Positions 1 to 9,511 of a stretch of DNA of 64,000 nucleotides are shown here, piece after piece. Under the pieces are notes generated by a model that worked only from the letters and a program-made list of their open reading frames with translations, was not told where the DNA came from and searched no databases. The first letter of the stretch is position 1; each line of letters opens with the position of its first letter. Both the position numbers and the translations under genes were made by a program. The DNA is from Comamonadaceae bacterium OTU4NAUVB1 (GTDB taxonomy: Bacteria > Pseudomonadota > Gammaproteobacteria > Burkholderiales > Burkholderiaceae_C), in contig CP099605.1 of the NCBI GenBank assembly GCA_024372625.1, positions 434,001-498,000 on the forward strand, given 5' to 3'.

Positions 1-620
1 CCACGCCGCGCTACGTGCGCCTGGCCGCCGACCTGCAGGGGCCCGAGCAGGTTCGCGCGGTGCCCGAGGTGCTGGGCCTGCCGCTGATCGTCAAGCCGCC
101 GCGCGAGGGTTCGTCGATCGGCGTGACCAAGGTGAGTGGCCACGCGCAGATGCAGGACGCGGTGACCCTGGCGGCCCGGTACGACGCCGACGTGCTGTGC
201 GAGGAGTTCGTCGAGGGGGAGGAAGTGACCTGCGCGGTGCTGGGGGCCGGCGCCGCGGCCCGGGCGCTGCCGGTGGTGCGCATCGCGGCGCCCGAGGGCG
301 CCTACGACTACCAGAACAAGTACTTCACCGACGACGTGAAGTACCACTGCCCGAGCGGACTGCCCGAAGCCGAGGAGGCGGAGATCCGCCGCATCACGCT
401 CGCGGCTTTCCGCACGCTCGGCTGCCGCGGCTGGGGCCGTGCCGACGTGATGATCCGCGCGAGCGACCGCAAACCCTTCCTGCTGGAGATGAACACCTCT
501 CCGGGCATGACCACCCACTCGCTGGTTCCGATGTCCGCGCGCGCCGCGGGCATCGGCTACGAGGACCTCTGCCTGCGCGTGCTCGCCGCGGCGGCGCTCG
601 ACTCGGCGGGCGCGCACTGA
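1..620 (+). CDS. ddl: D-alanine--D-alanine ligase, 3' part
   Basis: Joins two D-alanines in the cytoplasm for the peptidoglycan stem peptide. Only the last ~205 residues are present; the frame is open from base 3 and the gene begins before the window. Visible ATP-grasp features are the [11 protein letters not shown] loop, CEEFVEGEE in the middle and the metal-binding [10 protein letters not shown] near the end, followed by [13 protein letters not shown]. The stop lies two bases before ftsQ, which is the classic division and cell-wall cluster order. Family and role are secure; the start cannot be judged. Confidence 0.95.
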   Translation, partial: TPRYVRLAADLQGPEQVRAVPEVLGLPLIVKPPREGSSIGVTKVSGHAQMQDAVTLAARYDADVLCEEFVEGEEVTCAVLGAGAAARALPVVRIAAPEGAYDYQNKYFTDDVKYHCPSGLPEAEEAEIRRITLAAFRTLGCRGWGRADVMIRASDRKPFLLEMNTSPGMTTHSLVPMSARAAGIGYEDLCLRVLAAAALDSAGAH

Positions 621-622
621 CC

Positions 623-1411
623 ATGGCCACCACCGCACCCACCCCCTTCGACATCCGGCTGATGAACTTCACCGCGACGCTGGTGTTCGTGCTGTTCGCG
701 CTGACGCTGGTCGGGGCGGGCGCCTGGTGGGTGCTGCGCCAGCCCTTCTTCCCGATCGCCGCGCTCAAGGTCGATGGCGAGGTCACGCACAACAGCGCCG
801 TCACGCTGCGCGCCAACGTCGCGCCGCAGCTCGCGGGCAACTTCTTCACCGTCGACCTGGCGCGCGCGCGCGCGGCCTTCGAGTCCGTGCCCTGGGTGCG
901 CCAGGCGGTGGTGCGGCGAGAATTTCCGAACAAGCTTCGCGCCACGCTGACCGAGCACGTGCCGGTCGCGCACTGGGGCGAGGAGGCCGGCTCCCGCCTG
1001 GTCAACGGCTACGGCGAGATCTTCGAGGCCAACGTGGGCGAGGTCGACGACCACAAGCTGCCGCGCCTGGACGGCCCGCCCGAGCAGGCCGGACAGGTCC
1101 TGGGCATGTACCGCATGCTGGTGCCGCTGTTCGCGCCCTACGAGATCGGCATCGAGGAACTCGGCCTGTCGAGCCGTGGCAGCTGGCACGTGCTGCTCGA
1201 TACCGGGGCCATGATCGAGCTCGGGCGCGGGCGCAGCGAGGAGGTCGCCGCGCGCACCGAGCGCTTCCTGCGCACGGTGGCGCAGGTGGCGGCCCAGTAC
1301 GGCCGCACGGTGGCGTCGATCGAGGGCGCCGACCTGCGCCACCACGAGGGTTACGCGCTGCGCATGCGCGGCGTCACCACCGTCGCGAGCGAGCCCCCCA
1401 AGAAAAAATAA
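623..1411 (+). CDS. ftsQ: cell division protein FtsQ
   Basis: Bitopic divisome protein linking early and late division proteins (FtsQLB complex). 262 residues: short cytoplasmic N terminus, one membrane helix at about residues 17-37, then a POTRA domain starting at FPIAALKVDGEV and the FtsQ beta domain with VPWVRQAVVRREFPNKL. The ATG at 623 is chosen because it follows the ddl stop by two bases and leaves the expected short cytoplasmic tail; an upstream extension in the same frame would overlap ddl. It ends in a Lys-rich tail (PPKKK). ftsA follows after 23 bases. Confidence 0.95.
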   Translation: MATTAPTPFDIRLMNFTATLVFVLFALTLVGAGAWWVLRQPFFPIAALKVDGEVTHNSAVTLRANVAPQLAGNFFTVDLARARAAFESVPWVRQAVVRREFPNKLRATLTEHVPVAHWGEEAGSRLVNGYGEIFEANVGEVDDHKLPRLDGPPEQAGQVLGMYRMLVPLFAPYEIGIEELGLSSRGSWHVLLDTGAMIELGRGRSEEVAARTERFLRTVAQVAAQYGRTVASIEGADLRHHEGYALRMRGVTTVASEPPKKK

Positions 1412-1434
1412 GCGAACAGCGAGGACACACACAC

Positions 1435-2664
1435 ATGCCCAGGGAATACAAGGACCTCGTCGTCGGTCTCGACATCGGCACCGCCAAGGTGATGGTGGTC
1501 GTGGCCGAGGTGCTCGGCGGCGGCGCGCTCAAGCTCGCGGGGCTCGGCGTCGCGCCCAGCAACGGCCTGAAGCGCGGCGTGGTGGTGAACATCGACGCCA
1601 CCGTCCAGAGCATCCAGCAGGCCCTGAAGGAGGCCGAACTGATGGCCGACTGCAAGATCGGCCGCGTCTACACCGGCATCACCGGCAGCCACATCCGCGG
1701 CATCAACTCCAGCGGCATGGTGGCGGTCAAGGACAAGGAAGTGACCGCGGCGGACGTCGCCCGCGTGGTGGAGACGGCGCGCGCCATCAACATCTCCAGC
1801 GATCAGCGGCTGCTGCTGGTGGAGCCGCAGGAGTTCGTCATCGACGGACAGGACGTCAAGGAGCCCATCGGCATGAGCGGCATGCGGCTGGAGGCCAAGG
1901 TGCACATCGTCACCGGCGCCCAGAGCGCGGCGGAGAACATCATCAAGTGCGTGCGCCGCTGCGGCCTGGAGGTCGACCAGCTGATGCTCAACCCGCTGGC
2001 CTCCAGCCTGGCCGTGCTGACCGAGGACGAGCGCGAGCTCGGCGTGGTGCTGGTGGACATCGGCGCGGGCACCACCGACGTCGCCATCTTCACCAACGGC
2101 GCGATCCGCTTCACGGCCGTGATCCCGATCGCCGGCGACCTCATCACCAGCGACATCGCCATGGCGCTGCGCACGCCGACCAAGGACGCCGAGGACATCA
2201 AGGTGGAGAGCGGCTGCGCCAAGCAGCTGCTGGCCGATCCGGACACCCAGGTCGAGGTGCCCGGCCTGGGCGACCGCGGCCCGCGCATGCTCAGCCGCCA
2301 GGCGCTCGCCGGCGTCATCGAGCCGCGCGTCGAGGAGATCTTCTCGCTCGTGCAGCAGGTGGTGCGCGAGTCGGGCTACGAGGAGGTGCTGTCCTCCGGG
2401 GTGGTGCTCACCGGCGGCAGCGCGGTGATGCCGGGCATGGTCGAGCTGGGGGAGGACATCTTCCTGAAGCCCGTGCGCCGCGGCATCCCGAAGTATTCGA
2501 GCGCGTTGTCGGACATGGTGGCGCAGCCGCGCGCGGCCACCGTCATGGGCCTCCTGGAGGAGGCCCGCTTCGGGCGCATGCGCGGCTACAAGGTCGCGCA
2601 GAAGAACGGCTCGGTCAAGACCGCCTTCGGGCGCTTCAAGGACTTCATCGTGGGGAACTTCTAG
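1435..2664 (+). CDS. ftsA: cell division protein FtsA
   Basis: Actin-like ATPase that tethers FtsZ filaments to the membrane. 409 residues, the usual length. The phosphate-1 motif is VVGLDIGTAKV at about residues 8-18, the second nucleotide motif LVDIGAGTTDVA lies near residue 205 and the adenosine motif VLTGGSAVMPG near 325. The C terminus RFKDFIVGNF is the amphipathic membrane-targeting helix typical of FtsA. The ATG at 1435 precedes MPREYKDL; upstream is a short CA-rich stretch with a weak GAGGA. Part of the ftsQ-ftsA-ftsZ string. Confidence 0.97.
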   Translation: MPREYKDLVVGLDIGTAKVMVVVAEVLGGGALKLAGLGVAPSNGLKRGVVVNIDATVQSIQQALKEAELMADCKIGRVYTGITGSHIRGINSSGMVAVKDKEVTAADVARVVETARAINISSDQRLLLVEPQEFVIDGQDVKEPIGMSGMRLEAKVHIVTGAQSAAENIIKCVRRCGLEVDQLMLNPLASSLAVLTEDERELGVVLVDIGAGTTDVAIFTNGAIRFTAVIPIAGDLITSDIAMALRTPTKDAEDIKVESGCAKQLLADPDTQVEVPGLGDRGPRMLSRQALAGVIEPRVEEIFSLVQQVVRESGYEEVLSSGVVLTGGSAVMPGMVELGEDIFLKPVRRGIPKYSSALSDMVAQPRAATVMGLLEEARFGRMRGYKVAQKNGSVKTAFGRFKDFIVGNF

Positions 2665-2835
2665 CCATGCCCGTCCACACATTGGGGTTCGCCCATCGTC
2701 ACCCGCCCCTGCATTTCAACGAACGATGGCGACGCACCGGCCCGCCCGCGGCGAACGCTTCCGGCCACGAACGGCAGACGACGCAATTTCCAGAAACAAC
2801 GGCAACACAGCAAACGCATATCCAAGGAGTCAGAA
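2665..2835 (+). promoter_or_regulatory. ftsA-ftsZ intergenic leader
   Basis: A 171-base non-coding stretch that separates ftsZ from ftsA, more AT-rich near its 3' end (AAACAACGGCAACACAGC region). It ends in the strong AAGGAG ribosome site of ftsZ. I see no good -35/-10 pair and no terminator. Confidence 0.4.
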
Positions 2836-4050
2836 ATGGCCATCGAAATGATTGAAGTCGAAGAGTTCAACCAGGGCACGCAGATCAAGGTCATCGGCGT
2901 GGGCGGCGGCGGCGGCAACGCGGTCGCGCACATGATCGAGCGCGGCGTCCAGGGCGTGCAGTTCTCCTGCGCCAACACCGACGCGCAGGCGCTCTCGCGC
3001 AGCAACGCGCCCAAGCTGATCCAGCTGGGCAGCAACGGCCTGGGCGCGGGCGGCAAGCCGGCCAAGGGCCGCGAGGCGGCCGAGGCGGCGATCGACGAGA
3101 TCCGCAGCGCCATCGACGGCGCGCACATGCTCTTCATCACCGCCGGCATGGGCGGGGGCACCGGCACCGGCGCCGCGCCCGTGATCGCGCGCGTGGCCAA
3201 GGAGATGGGCATCCTCACGGTCGGCGTGGTGACCAAGCCCTTCGACTGGGAAGGCGGCAAGCGCATGAGCAACGCCGACGAGGGCCTGGCCGAACTCGAA
3301 GCCAACGTCGATTCGCTGATCGTCATCCTCAACGAGAAGCTGCTCGACGTGCTGGGCGACGACGTGACGCAGGCCGAGGCCTTCGCGCACGCCAACGACG
3401 TGCTGAAGAACGCCGTCGGCGGCATCTCCGAGATCATCAACGAGTACGGCGGCGTGAACGTCGACTTCGAGGACGTGCGCACCGTCATGGGCGAGCCGGG
3501 CAAGGCCATGATGGGCACGGCCGCGGCCAGCGGCCCGGACCGCGCCCGCATCGCCGCCGAGCAGGCCGTGGCCTGCCCGCTGCTCGAGGGCATCGACCTG
3601 TCGGGCGCCAAGGGGGTGCTGGTGCTGGTGACGGCGTCGAAGAACTCGCTCAAGCTGGCCGAGTCCAAGCTGGCCATGAACACGATCCGCGCCTACGCCT
3701 CGGCCGACGCGCACGTGATCTACGGTGCCGCCTACGACGAGGCCCTGGGCGACGAGATGCGCGTGACCGTGGTCGCCACCGGCCTCTCGCGTCCGGCCGA
3801 CGCGCGTCGCCAGGCGCCCGCGCTGGAAGTCATCCGCACCGGCACCGACAACATCCCGTTCCCGATGCCTTCCCTGGGCGGGCTGGGTCAGGCCGGGCAG
3901 GGCCACCACCAGCCCAACTACGAAGGCATGGCGGTGCCCAGCGTGTGGCGCACCAACCGCACCATGGCCGCGGCCAAGGTCGACGCGCTGTCCTCCGGCG
4001 GCATGGACGACTTCGAGATCCCGGCGTTCCTGCGCCGTCAGGCCGACTGA
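2836..4050 (+). CDS. ftsZ: cell division protein FtsZ
   Basis: Tubulin-like GTPase that forms the Z ring. 404 residues. The nucleotide-binding GVGGGGGNAV lies near the N terminus and the tubulin signature GMGGGTGTGAAPV at about residue 105. The variable linker leads to the conserved C-terminal peptide DDFEIPAFLRRQAD, the docking site for FtsA/ZipA-type partners. A strong ribosome site AAGGAG at 2824-2829 sits six bases before the ATG. The 171-base gap after ftsA allows a separate ftsZ promoter, but no clear one is visible. Confidence 0.98.
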   Translation: MAIEMIEVEEFNQGTQIKVIGVGGGGGNAVAHMIERGVQGVQFSCANTDAQALSRSNAPKLIQLGSNGLGAGGKPAKGREAAEAAIDEIRSAIDGAHMLFITAGMGGGTGTGAAPVIARVAKEMGILTVGVVTKPFDWEGGKRMSNADEGLAELEANVDSLIVILNEKLLDVLGDDVTQAEAFAHANDVLKNAVGGISEIINEYGGVNVDFEDVRTVMGEPGKAMMGTAAASGPDRARIAAEQAVACPLLEGIDLSGAKGVLVLVTASKNSLKLAESKLAMNTIRAYASADAHVIYGAAYDEALGDEMRVTVVATGLSRPADARRQAPALEVIRTGTDNIPFPMPSLGGLGQAGQGHHQPNYEGMAVPSVWRTNRTMAAAKVDALSSGGMDDFEIPAFLRRQAD

Positions 4051-4190
4051 TGACCGGGCGGCCGCCGCCGTGCGTTCCCGTCGCGGGACGCACGCGGTGT
4101 CCCGCACCGGGCCGGGGCGCGACGCCGCGCACGGCCCGCTCCTATGGCGGACATAGCGGGTGCGCCATCGCCGGGCGCCGCCCGCACTCC

Positions 4191-4203
4191 TAGAATCGCC
4201 GCC
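4191..4203 (+). promoter_or_regulatory. -10 element of lpxC, probably leaderless start
   Basis: TAGAAT at 4191-4196 is followed by seven bases and then the lpxC GTG codon at 4204. A transcript starting the usual 6-8 bases after a -10 box would begin at or next to the start codon. No Shine-Dalgarno sequence precedes the GTG. No convincing -35 is visible. Confidence 0.45.
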
Positions 4204-5127
4204 GTGCTGCAACAACGAACCATCAAGACCATCACCCGTGCCGTCGGCGTCGGACTGCACAGCGGCCAGCGCGTGGAACTCACGCTGCGGCCCTCGGCGC
4301 CCGACACGGGCATCGTGTTCCGCCGCGTCGACCTGCCCGAGCCGGTCGACATCCCGATGACGGCCGAGGCGGTCACCGACACCCGGCTCGCCTCGACGGT
4401 CTCGCGCGGCGGCGCGAAGGTGCAGACGATCGAGCACCTCATGTCGGCCTGTGCCGGCCTGGGCATCGACAACCTGGTCATCGACATCACCGCCGACGAG
4501 GTGCCCATCCTCGACGGCTCGGCGTCGTCGTTCGTCTTCCTGCTGCAGAGCGCGGGCATCGAACGCCAGCAGGCGCCGCGGCGCTTCATCAAGGTGCTCG
4601 AGCCTGTCGAGGTGCGCGAGGGTCAGGACGCCAACGCCAAATGGGCGCGGCTGGAGCCGCATCACGGCTTCAAGCTGAGTTTCGAGATCGATTTCGATCA
4701 CCGCGTGGTCGACTCCACGGGCCAGCGCTTCGAGTTCGATCTCGGCCTGGGCTCGTACAGCCGGGACATCGCGCGCGCGCGCACCTTCGGCTTCACGAAG
4801 GAGGTCGAGTACATGCGCAGCCGTGGCCTGGCGCTCGGCGGCGGGCTCGACAACGCCATCGTCATGGACGACACCAAGGTGCTCAACGCCGGCGGATTGC
4901 GCTACGACGACGAGTTCGTGAAGCACAAGATCCTCGACGCGATGGGCGACCTGTACGTGGTCGGGCGGCCGCTGCTGGCTTCCTACAGTGCGTTCCGCTC
5001 GGGCCACGCGCTCAACAACAAGCTGCTGCGCGAGCTGCTCGCGCATCCCGACGCCTACGAGATCGTCACCTTCGACGACGAACGCCGCGCCCCGCGCGGG
5101 TTCGCCGAAGTCGCGCGCGCCTGGTAG
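4204..5127 (+). CDS. lpxC: UDP-3-O-acyl-N-acetylglucosamine deacetylase LpxC
   Basis: Zinc amidase that makes the committed step of lipid A synthesis. A GTG start at 4204 gives 307 residues beginning [12 protein letters not shown], matching the usual ~305; an in-frame ATG at 4144 would add 20 unlikely residues. Zinc and catalytic features are visible: [14 protein letters not shown] (first zinc His), [21 protein letters not shown] (second zinc His and the Asp) and [10 protein letters not shown] (catalytic His). Closes the division and wall cluster after ftsZ, as in most proteobacteria. Confidence 0.96.
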   Translation: MLQQRTIKTITRAVGVGLHSGQRVELTLRPSAPDTGIVFRRVDLPEPVDIPMTAEAVTDTRLASTVSRGGAKVQTIEHLMSACAGLGIDNLVIDITADEVPILDGSASSFVFLLQSAGIERQQAPRRFIKVLEPVEVREGQDANAKWARLEPHHGFKLSFEIDFDHRVVDSTGQRFEFDLGLGSYSRDIARARTFGFTKEVEYMRSRGLALGGGLDNAIVMDDTKVLNAGGLRYDDEFVKHKILDAMGDLYVVGRPLLASYSAFRSGHALNNKLLRELLAHPDAYEIVTFDDERRAPRGFAEVARAW

Positions 5128-5150
5128 GGCGCTCGCACGGATCACGCGCC

Positions 5151-5327
5151 ATGCTGCTGTTCCGCTGGGCGATCCTGCTGTTGCTGCTGATCGCGGGGGT
5201 GTCCTTCGCCTTCTACGCCGGCACCGGGCAGACGAGGTATCGACGTTTCGGCTGGATCACGCTGAAGTGGACGCTGCTGGCGGCGTTCGGCTTCTTCGCC
5301 GTGCTGATCGCCGAGCGCGTGGCCTGA
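5151..5327 (+). CDS. 58-residue membrane protein after lpxC
   Basis: Two hydrophobic stretches (about residues 3-22 and 38-54) separated by a basic loop GQTRYRRFGW, so probably a small two-helix inner-membrane protein. It starts 23 bases after lpxC and is likely cotranscribed. I do not recognise a characterised family; small membrane proteins at this position are known as conserved hypotheticals in Comamonadaceae. The charge pattern and in-frame hydrophobicity favour a real gene over a chance ORF. Confidence 0.65.
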   Translation: MLLFRWAILLLLLIAGVSFAFYAGTGQTRYRRFGWITLKWTLLAAFGFFAVLIAERVA

Positions 5328-5349
5328 ATCCGCGCGCCCGGCCGCTCCG

Positions 5350-5898
5350 TCAGCGCGTGCGGCCCTGGCGGTACATGCCCGAGGTGCTGCGCGTCAGGCC
5401 CGCGGCTTCGCTCAGCCGCGCCATCGAGCTGCCCACGTGGGCGTGCGTGATCGCGATGCCCAGCGCATCGGCCGCGTCGCTGCCGGGCAGCCCGGGCAGG
5501 TCCAGCAGACGTTTCACCATCTCCTGGACCTGTGCCTTGGCGGCCTGGCCATGGCCGGCGACGGCACGTTTCATCTGCAACGCGGTGTACTCGGCCACCG
5601 GCAGATCGCGCGTGACGAGCGCCGTGATGCAGGCGCCACGCGCCTGACCCAGCAGCAGCGTCGACTGCGGGTTGACGTTCACGAAGATGATCTCGACGGC
5701 GGCCTGGTCGGGCTGGTAGCGCGCGGCGACTTCGCCGATGCCGTCGAACAGCACCTTCAGGCGCGCGGGCAGGTCGCCGAGCGTCATGTGGCGGGTGGTG
5801 ATGGTGCCGCTGGCCACGTAGCGCAGCGACGCGCCCTCGGCGTCGACCACGCCGAAGCCGGTGGTCTGCAGGCCGGGGTCGATGCCGAGGATGCGCAT
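5350..5898 (-). CDS. ruvC: crossover junction endodeoxyribonuclease RuvC
   Basis: Resolves Holliday junctions with RuvAB. The start at 5898 gives 182 residues beginning [18 protein letters not shown], with the first catalytic Asp at residue 6; a longer in-frame start at 5946 adds 16 untypical residues. Other acidic catalytic segments: [18 protein letters not shown] and [16 protein letters not shown] near the C terminus. Convergent with the lpxC group; ruvA and ruvB are not in the window. Confidence 0.95.
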   Translation of the reverse strand: MRILGIDPGLQTTGFGVVDAEGASLRYVASGTITTRHMTLGDLPARLKVLFDGIGEVAARYQPDQAAVEIIFVNVNPQSTLLLGQARGACITALVTRDLPVAEYTALQMKRAVAGHGQAAKAQVQEMVKRLLDLPGLPGSDAADALGIAITHAHVGSSMARLSEAAGLTRSTSGMYRQGRTR

Positions 5899-6027
5899 GG
5901 ATCGGGACGACGACCACGCGCCGCGGGACACGCGGCGTGGTCGCAAAAGGAAGTAGGGGACCGCGACTGTAGTCGACGCCGCCCGCCCGCGCGCGCCGGC
6001 CGCGCGGCCGGCCGGGGGCGTCGGCGC

Positions 6028-7137
6028 TCAGAAGCGGTGGCGCACGCCGATGGTGTAGCCGTTGCGGCTGCGGGGGCCGCCGGGGGTCGTGGTGCCGTTG
6101 AGGTTGGCATCGCCCTTCAGCCGCGTGGTGTCGAGTTCGACGTACGCATCGGTGCGCTTGGAGAACGCGTAGTCGGCCGCCATCACGAAGAAGGTCGCCC
6201 GCGCGTCGCCGGCGAGGGTCGGCCCGGACTGCTTGGTGCGGAACAGATGGGCGCCCAGGTTGAGCTGCGGCGTGATCTGGTAGCCCACGCCCAGCTTGGC
6301 GATCTGGCGCTTGTCGGCCGCCAGGAAAGCCGGACCGCCGAAGTTGCCGTTCGACGGTGAGGTGCCGCTCCACAGCGACGACAGGATCGCCAGGTCGACC
6401 GGCGCGGTCAGCAGGCCGCCGTCGAGCTTGTTCTGGCCGAGGCCGGCGTTGAAGTACCACCGGTTCACGCGGTAGGAACCGCCCAGGGTCCAGGCCTCGA
6501 TCTTGCGGCCCGATCCGAAGACGTAGTTCTGCACCGCGCCGCCGATGGCCAGGCCGCCGCTCGCATAGCGCAGGTAGCCGCCGGCGGTGCGGCCGCCGGT
6601 GGGCGCGTCCTCTCCGGGCGAATACTGCACGCCGGCGCGCAGCGGGCCGTAGTCGATCACGTACTTGATCATGTTGCTCGCGCGGGCGCTCAGCGAGAAA
6701 CCGATCTCGGGCTTGAAGGCCTCGAAGTAGGGTGAGTAGGGGAACGACGCATAGGTGGTGGTGACGACGTCGAACAGCACGTTGTACTGGCGACCGAACG
6801 TGAGGCGGCCGAAGCTGGCGCTCTGCAGGCCGACCCAGGACTGCTGGAAATAGTTGGTGGTCGCCGGGCTGCCGGTATCGGCCAGGAAGCGGTTCTCCAG
6901 GTTGGCGAGCACCTTCAGGCCGTTGCCGAGGTCCTCGGTGACGTTGATGCCCCAGCGGCTCTGCGACATGCCTCCGCCGACCATCTGCGTGAGCTTGCCG
7001 TCGCCCGACGCGCCCTCGTTGGTGGTGTGGCGGATGGCGGCGTCCACGATGCCGTAGAGCTGCACCGTCGACTGCGCCCATGCGGAGGGCGCCGACACGG
7101 CGATGAGCGCGCTGGCCAAGAGCGGTTTCGTATGCAT
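6028..7137 (-). CDS. Gram-negative porin (outer-membrane beta-barrel)
   Basis: General diffusion porin of the Burkholderiales OmpC-like type. 369 residues: signal peptide with likely cleavage after AWA, mature N terminus QSTVQLYGIVDAAIRH, repeated amphipathic strands, the GRQYNVLFDVVT segment and a C-terminal strand GVRHRF ending in Phe, the BAM-recognition signal. GAGGTGG lies six bases before the ATG. The upstream region carries TTATGAGAAA (7172-7181), also found at the lipoprotein/response-regulator junction at 15.4 kb. Substrate specificity cannot be told. Confidence 0.93.
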   Translation of the reverse strand: MHTKPLLASALIAVSAPSAWAQSTVQLYGIVDAAIRHTTNEGASGDGKLTQMVGGGMSQSRWGINVTEDLGNGLKVLANLENRFLADTGSPATTNYFQQSWVGLQSASFGRLTFGRQYNVLFDVVTTTYASFPYSPYFEAFKPEIGFSLSARASNMIKYVIDYGPLRAGVQYSPGEDAPTGGRTAGGYLRYASGGLAIGGAVQNYVFGSGRKIEAWTLGGSYRVNRWYFNAGLGQNKLDGGLLTAPVDLAILSSLWSGTSPSNGNFGGPAFLAADKRQIAKLGVGYQITPQLNLGAHLFRTKQSGPTLAGDARATFFVMAADYAFSKRTDAYVELDTTRLKGDANLNGTTTPGGPRSRNGYTIGVRHRF

Positions 7138-7366
7138 CCGTCCACCTCGTCTTTGTTGTCGAGCAGGAACTTTATGAGAAATGCGTCATATCGGTGCGTC
7201 TCATCGTGTCATCGATTTCCCCGATGGGACGCGGCGGCGCGTTCCGTTAGACATCGCCTCGCGAAGCGGCCGAAGGGCGCGCCGACAGGGTGCGGTGCGG
7301 CGCCCGGACCGACGCGCGGTCGTCGACGGCCTCCGGCCGAGCGACCCGGCGTGGCGTCCGGCGACG

Positions 7367-7816
7367 ATGATCGATGTCATGCAAGACGACCTCTCCCGCG
7401 ATGCCGCCGCCATGGCGCGGCCAGCCTCGCCATGGCCCTTCCGTTGGCGCTTCGATGCCCGTGCCGCGGGCGGGGCGCTGGTCGTGTTCGTGCTACTGGT
7501 GGGCATCGCGACGGCGGGGGCGCGCACCGGATGGCTGCGCGGTTTCTTCGGCGACGTGCTGGCGGTCGCATGGCTGTACCTGTGCTTCAAGGCATTGATC
7601 GACACGCGGGCCTGGCCGCTCGCGCTGGCGGCCTTCGGCGTGGGTTGCGCGCTGGAATGGTCGCAGTACCTGGCCCGCCTGTGGCATTGGCACATCGCCC
7701 ATCCGGTGCTGCGCGTCCTGGTGGGCAGCACGCCGGACTGGATGGACGTCCTGGCCTACGCGATCGGCGCCCTGGGGGTGCTGGCGCTCGAAAGGGCGGC
7801 GTCGCGCCGCCGCTGA
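7367..7816 (+). CDS. DUF2809 family membrane protein
   Basis: 149 residues with about four membrane helices: AGGALVVFVLLVGIATAG, VLAVAWLYLCFKAL, WPLALAAFGVGCALEW and VLAYAIGALGVLAL. The TPDWMDVLAYAIGAL segment and the ALEWSQYL motif fit the DUF2809 family, whose function is unknown. ATG 7367 was chosen; 7379 is also possible. Earlier in-frame codons are Arg-rich and look non-coding. It stands alone between the divergent porin and the convergent mtgA, whose 3' end is 7 bases away. Confidence 0.75.
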   Translation: MIDVMQDDLSRDAAAMARPASPWPFRWRFDARAAGGALVVFVLLVGIATAGARTGWLRGFFGDVLAVAWLYLCFKALIDTRAWPLALAAFGVGCALEWSQYLARLWHWHIAHPVLRVLVGSTPDWMDVLAYAIGALGVLALERAASRRR

Positions 7817-7823
7817 CGAGGGT

Positions 7824-8606
7824 TCAGGGCAGTTCGACGGCCGGCATGCGCGCGGCGATGGTGGCGGCGCGCGCGTTGAGGTAGGGGGAGTTGGGCCGGC
7901 GCTCGAACGACTTCGGGCTCGGCAGCATCACGGCCAACCGGGCCGCTTCGCCGGCGCTCAGGCGCGTCGCGGCTTTGCCGAAGTAGTGCCGTGCCGCGGC
8001 TTCGGCGCCGAACACGCCTTCGCCCCATTCGACGCTGTTGAGGTAGATCTCCAGGATGCGGCGCTTGCTCAGCAGCAGCTCGAGCGTGGTTGCCAGCATG
8101 ACCTCCTGGCCCTTGCGCAACAGCGTGCGCTCGCCCGACAGCAGCAGGTTCTTGGCCAGCTGCTGCGTGATGGTCGAGCCGCCGTGCACCTTGACCGGTG
8201 CCGGCTCCCTGCCGCGTGCGCGCACCTGCGCGGCGCGCCGCGCCGCGATCTCCTCGGCCCTGGCGTTGCGCGCGCGGGCGCGCTCGATCGCTTCCCATTC
8301 GACGCCGCGGTGGTAGACGAACTCGGCGTCCTCGCTGGCGATCACCGCGCGCTTGAGGGTGTCGGCGATGCGGTCGTAGGGCACCCATTCCTGGGCCCAC
8401 GCGGGCTGCGCGTCGCCACGTCGCGCGGGCGCGTCGCCGGTGCGTCCCTGCGTCGCGATCCGCCAGGCTTCCGAGCGCTGGAACGCGGTCGATTCGGGAT
8501 CGACGACGGCCATGGCCGCGATGCGCGCGACGAAGAAGAGTTGCAGGGCCAGTCCGGCCACGGCCAGGCAGGCCAGCCAGCGAACGATGGCGCGCAGGGC
8601 GCTCAA
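7824..8606 (-). CDS. mtgA: monofunctional peptidoglycan glycosyltransferase MtgA
   Basis: Polymerises lipid II into glycan strands at the inner membrane (GT51 family). 260 residues: one N-terminal helix ([19 protein letters not shown]), the catalytic Glu in [15 protein letters not shown], then [27 protein letters not shown] and [15 protein letters not shown]. No ATG or GTG fits; the TTG at 8606 overlaps the aroE stop as TTGA, so translation is probably coupled to aroE. Last gene of the RNB-TonB-aroE-mtgA group. Confidence 0.93.
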   Translation of the reverse strand: MSALRAIVRWLACLAVAGLALQLFFVARIAAMAVVDPESTAFQRSEAWRIATQGRTGDAPARRGDAQPAWAQEWVPYDRIADTLKRAVIASEDAEFVYHRGVEWEAIERARARNARAEEIAARRAAQVRARGREPAPVKVHGGSTITQQLAKNLLLSGERTLLRKGQEVMLATTLELLLSKRRILEIYLNSVEWGEGVFGAEAAARHYFGKAATRLSAGEAARLAVMLPSPKSFERRPNSPYLNARAATIAARMPAVELP

Positions 8607-9478
8607 GTGCCGCGCGCCGGCACGGTGGCACGCAGGACCTCGCGCAACTCGGCGAGCACCTGCGCCGCCGGCGGGCGCACGCCGCGCCAGCGCTCGAAGG
8701 CCTCGGCCGCCTGCTCGACCAGCATGCCCAGGCCGTCGCGCGGCACCGCGCCGTGCGCCTCGGCCCAGGCCAGGAAACCGGCGGCCGCCGGGCCGTACAT
8801 CATGTCGATGGCGAGGGCGCCCGGGCGCAGCACGCGCGCCGCCACGGGCACCGCGCCGCCCGAGAGGCTGGACGCGGTCGCGTTGACGACGAGGTCGAAG
8901 TCGCCCGGCACCGCCTGCAGCTCGCAGGATTCGAGCCGCGTGCCATGCGCGTGCGCGAGGCCGGTGTGCCGGCGCACCAGGGCGATAGCCTTGTCGAGCG
9001 TGCGGTTGGCGACCGTCACGCGCCGCGCACCCGCCTCGATCAGCGGACCCAGCACGCCGGCGGCCGCGCCGCCCGCGCCGATGAGCAGCACGTCGCGCCC
9101 GGCCAGCGCCACGCCGGCATTGCGCACGATGTCGTTGACCAGGCCGGCGCCGTCGGTGTTGTCGCCGCTGACCGCGCCGCCCGCGGACGGGTCCTCGAAG
9201 ACCAGCGTGTTGACCGCCCCGGCCAGCGCCGCGCGCGCGCTCAGGCGGCCGGCGGCGACCTCGGCGGCGTCGAACTTGAACGGCACCGTGACGTTGCAGC
9301 CGCGTGCCGTGCCCGACGGATCGGCACGGAAGGCGGCGACCGCTTCGGCGAATCCGCCCAGCGGCACCAGGCGGCGCTGGTAGTCGAGCGCCTGGCCGGT
9401 GAGCGCGGCGAAGCGGGCCTGGATCCACGGCGAGCGGCTGTGCTCGATCGGGTTGCCCATGACGCAATAGAGATCCAT
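8603..9478 (-). CDS. aroE: shikimate dehydrogenase AroE
   Basis: NADPH-dependent reduction of 3-dehydroshikimate to shikimate. 291 residues. The shikimate-binding [14 protein letters not shown] is at the N terminus, the catalytic Lys in [10 protein letters not shown], the NADP Rossmann loop in [14 protein letters not shown] and the C-terminal [14 protein letters not shown] segment is typical. Starts 33 bases after the TonB-like gene and overlaps mtgA by four bases. A second aromatic-pathway gene, aroG, lies 12 kb away. Confidence 0.95.
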   Translation of the reverse strand: MDLYCVMGNPIEHSRSPWIQARFAALTGQALDYQRRLVPLGGFAEAVAAFRADPSGTARGCNVTVPFKFDAAEVAAGRLSARAALAGAVNTLVFEDPSAGGAVSGDNTDGAGLVNDIVRNAGVALAGRDVLLIGAGGAAAGVLGPLIEAGARRVTVANRTLDKAIALVRRHTGLAHAHGTRLESCELQAVPGDFDLVVNATASSLSGGAVPVAARVLRPGALAIDMMYGPAAAGFLAWAEAHGAVPRDGLGMLVEQAAEAFERWRGVRPPAAQVLAELREVLRATVPARGT

Positions 9479-9511
9479 GGCGGGTGTTTCTTCGTTGGCG
9501 TGGCCGCGATC

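Noticed and set aside
4051..4190. Hairpin GCGTTCCCGTCGCGGGACGC after ftsZ as a terminator
   Set aside because: Stem is imperfect and no T-run follows on the plus strand; the ftsZ-lpxC junction shows no convincing terminator.
2830..5145. Very long open frame on the minus strand across ftsZ and lpxC
   Set aside because: Shadow frame caused by high GC; Arg/His/Val-rich translation without domains, opposite well-supported genes.
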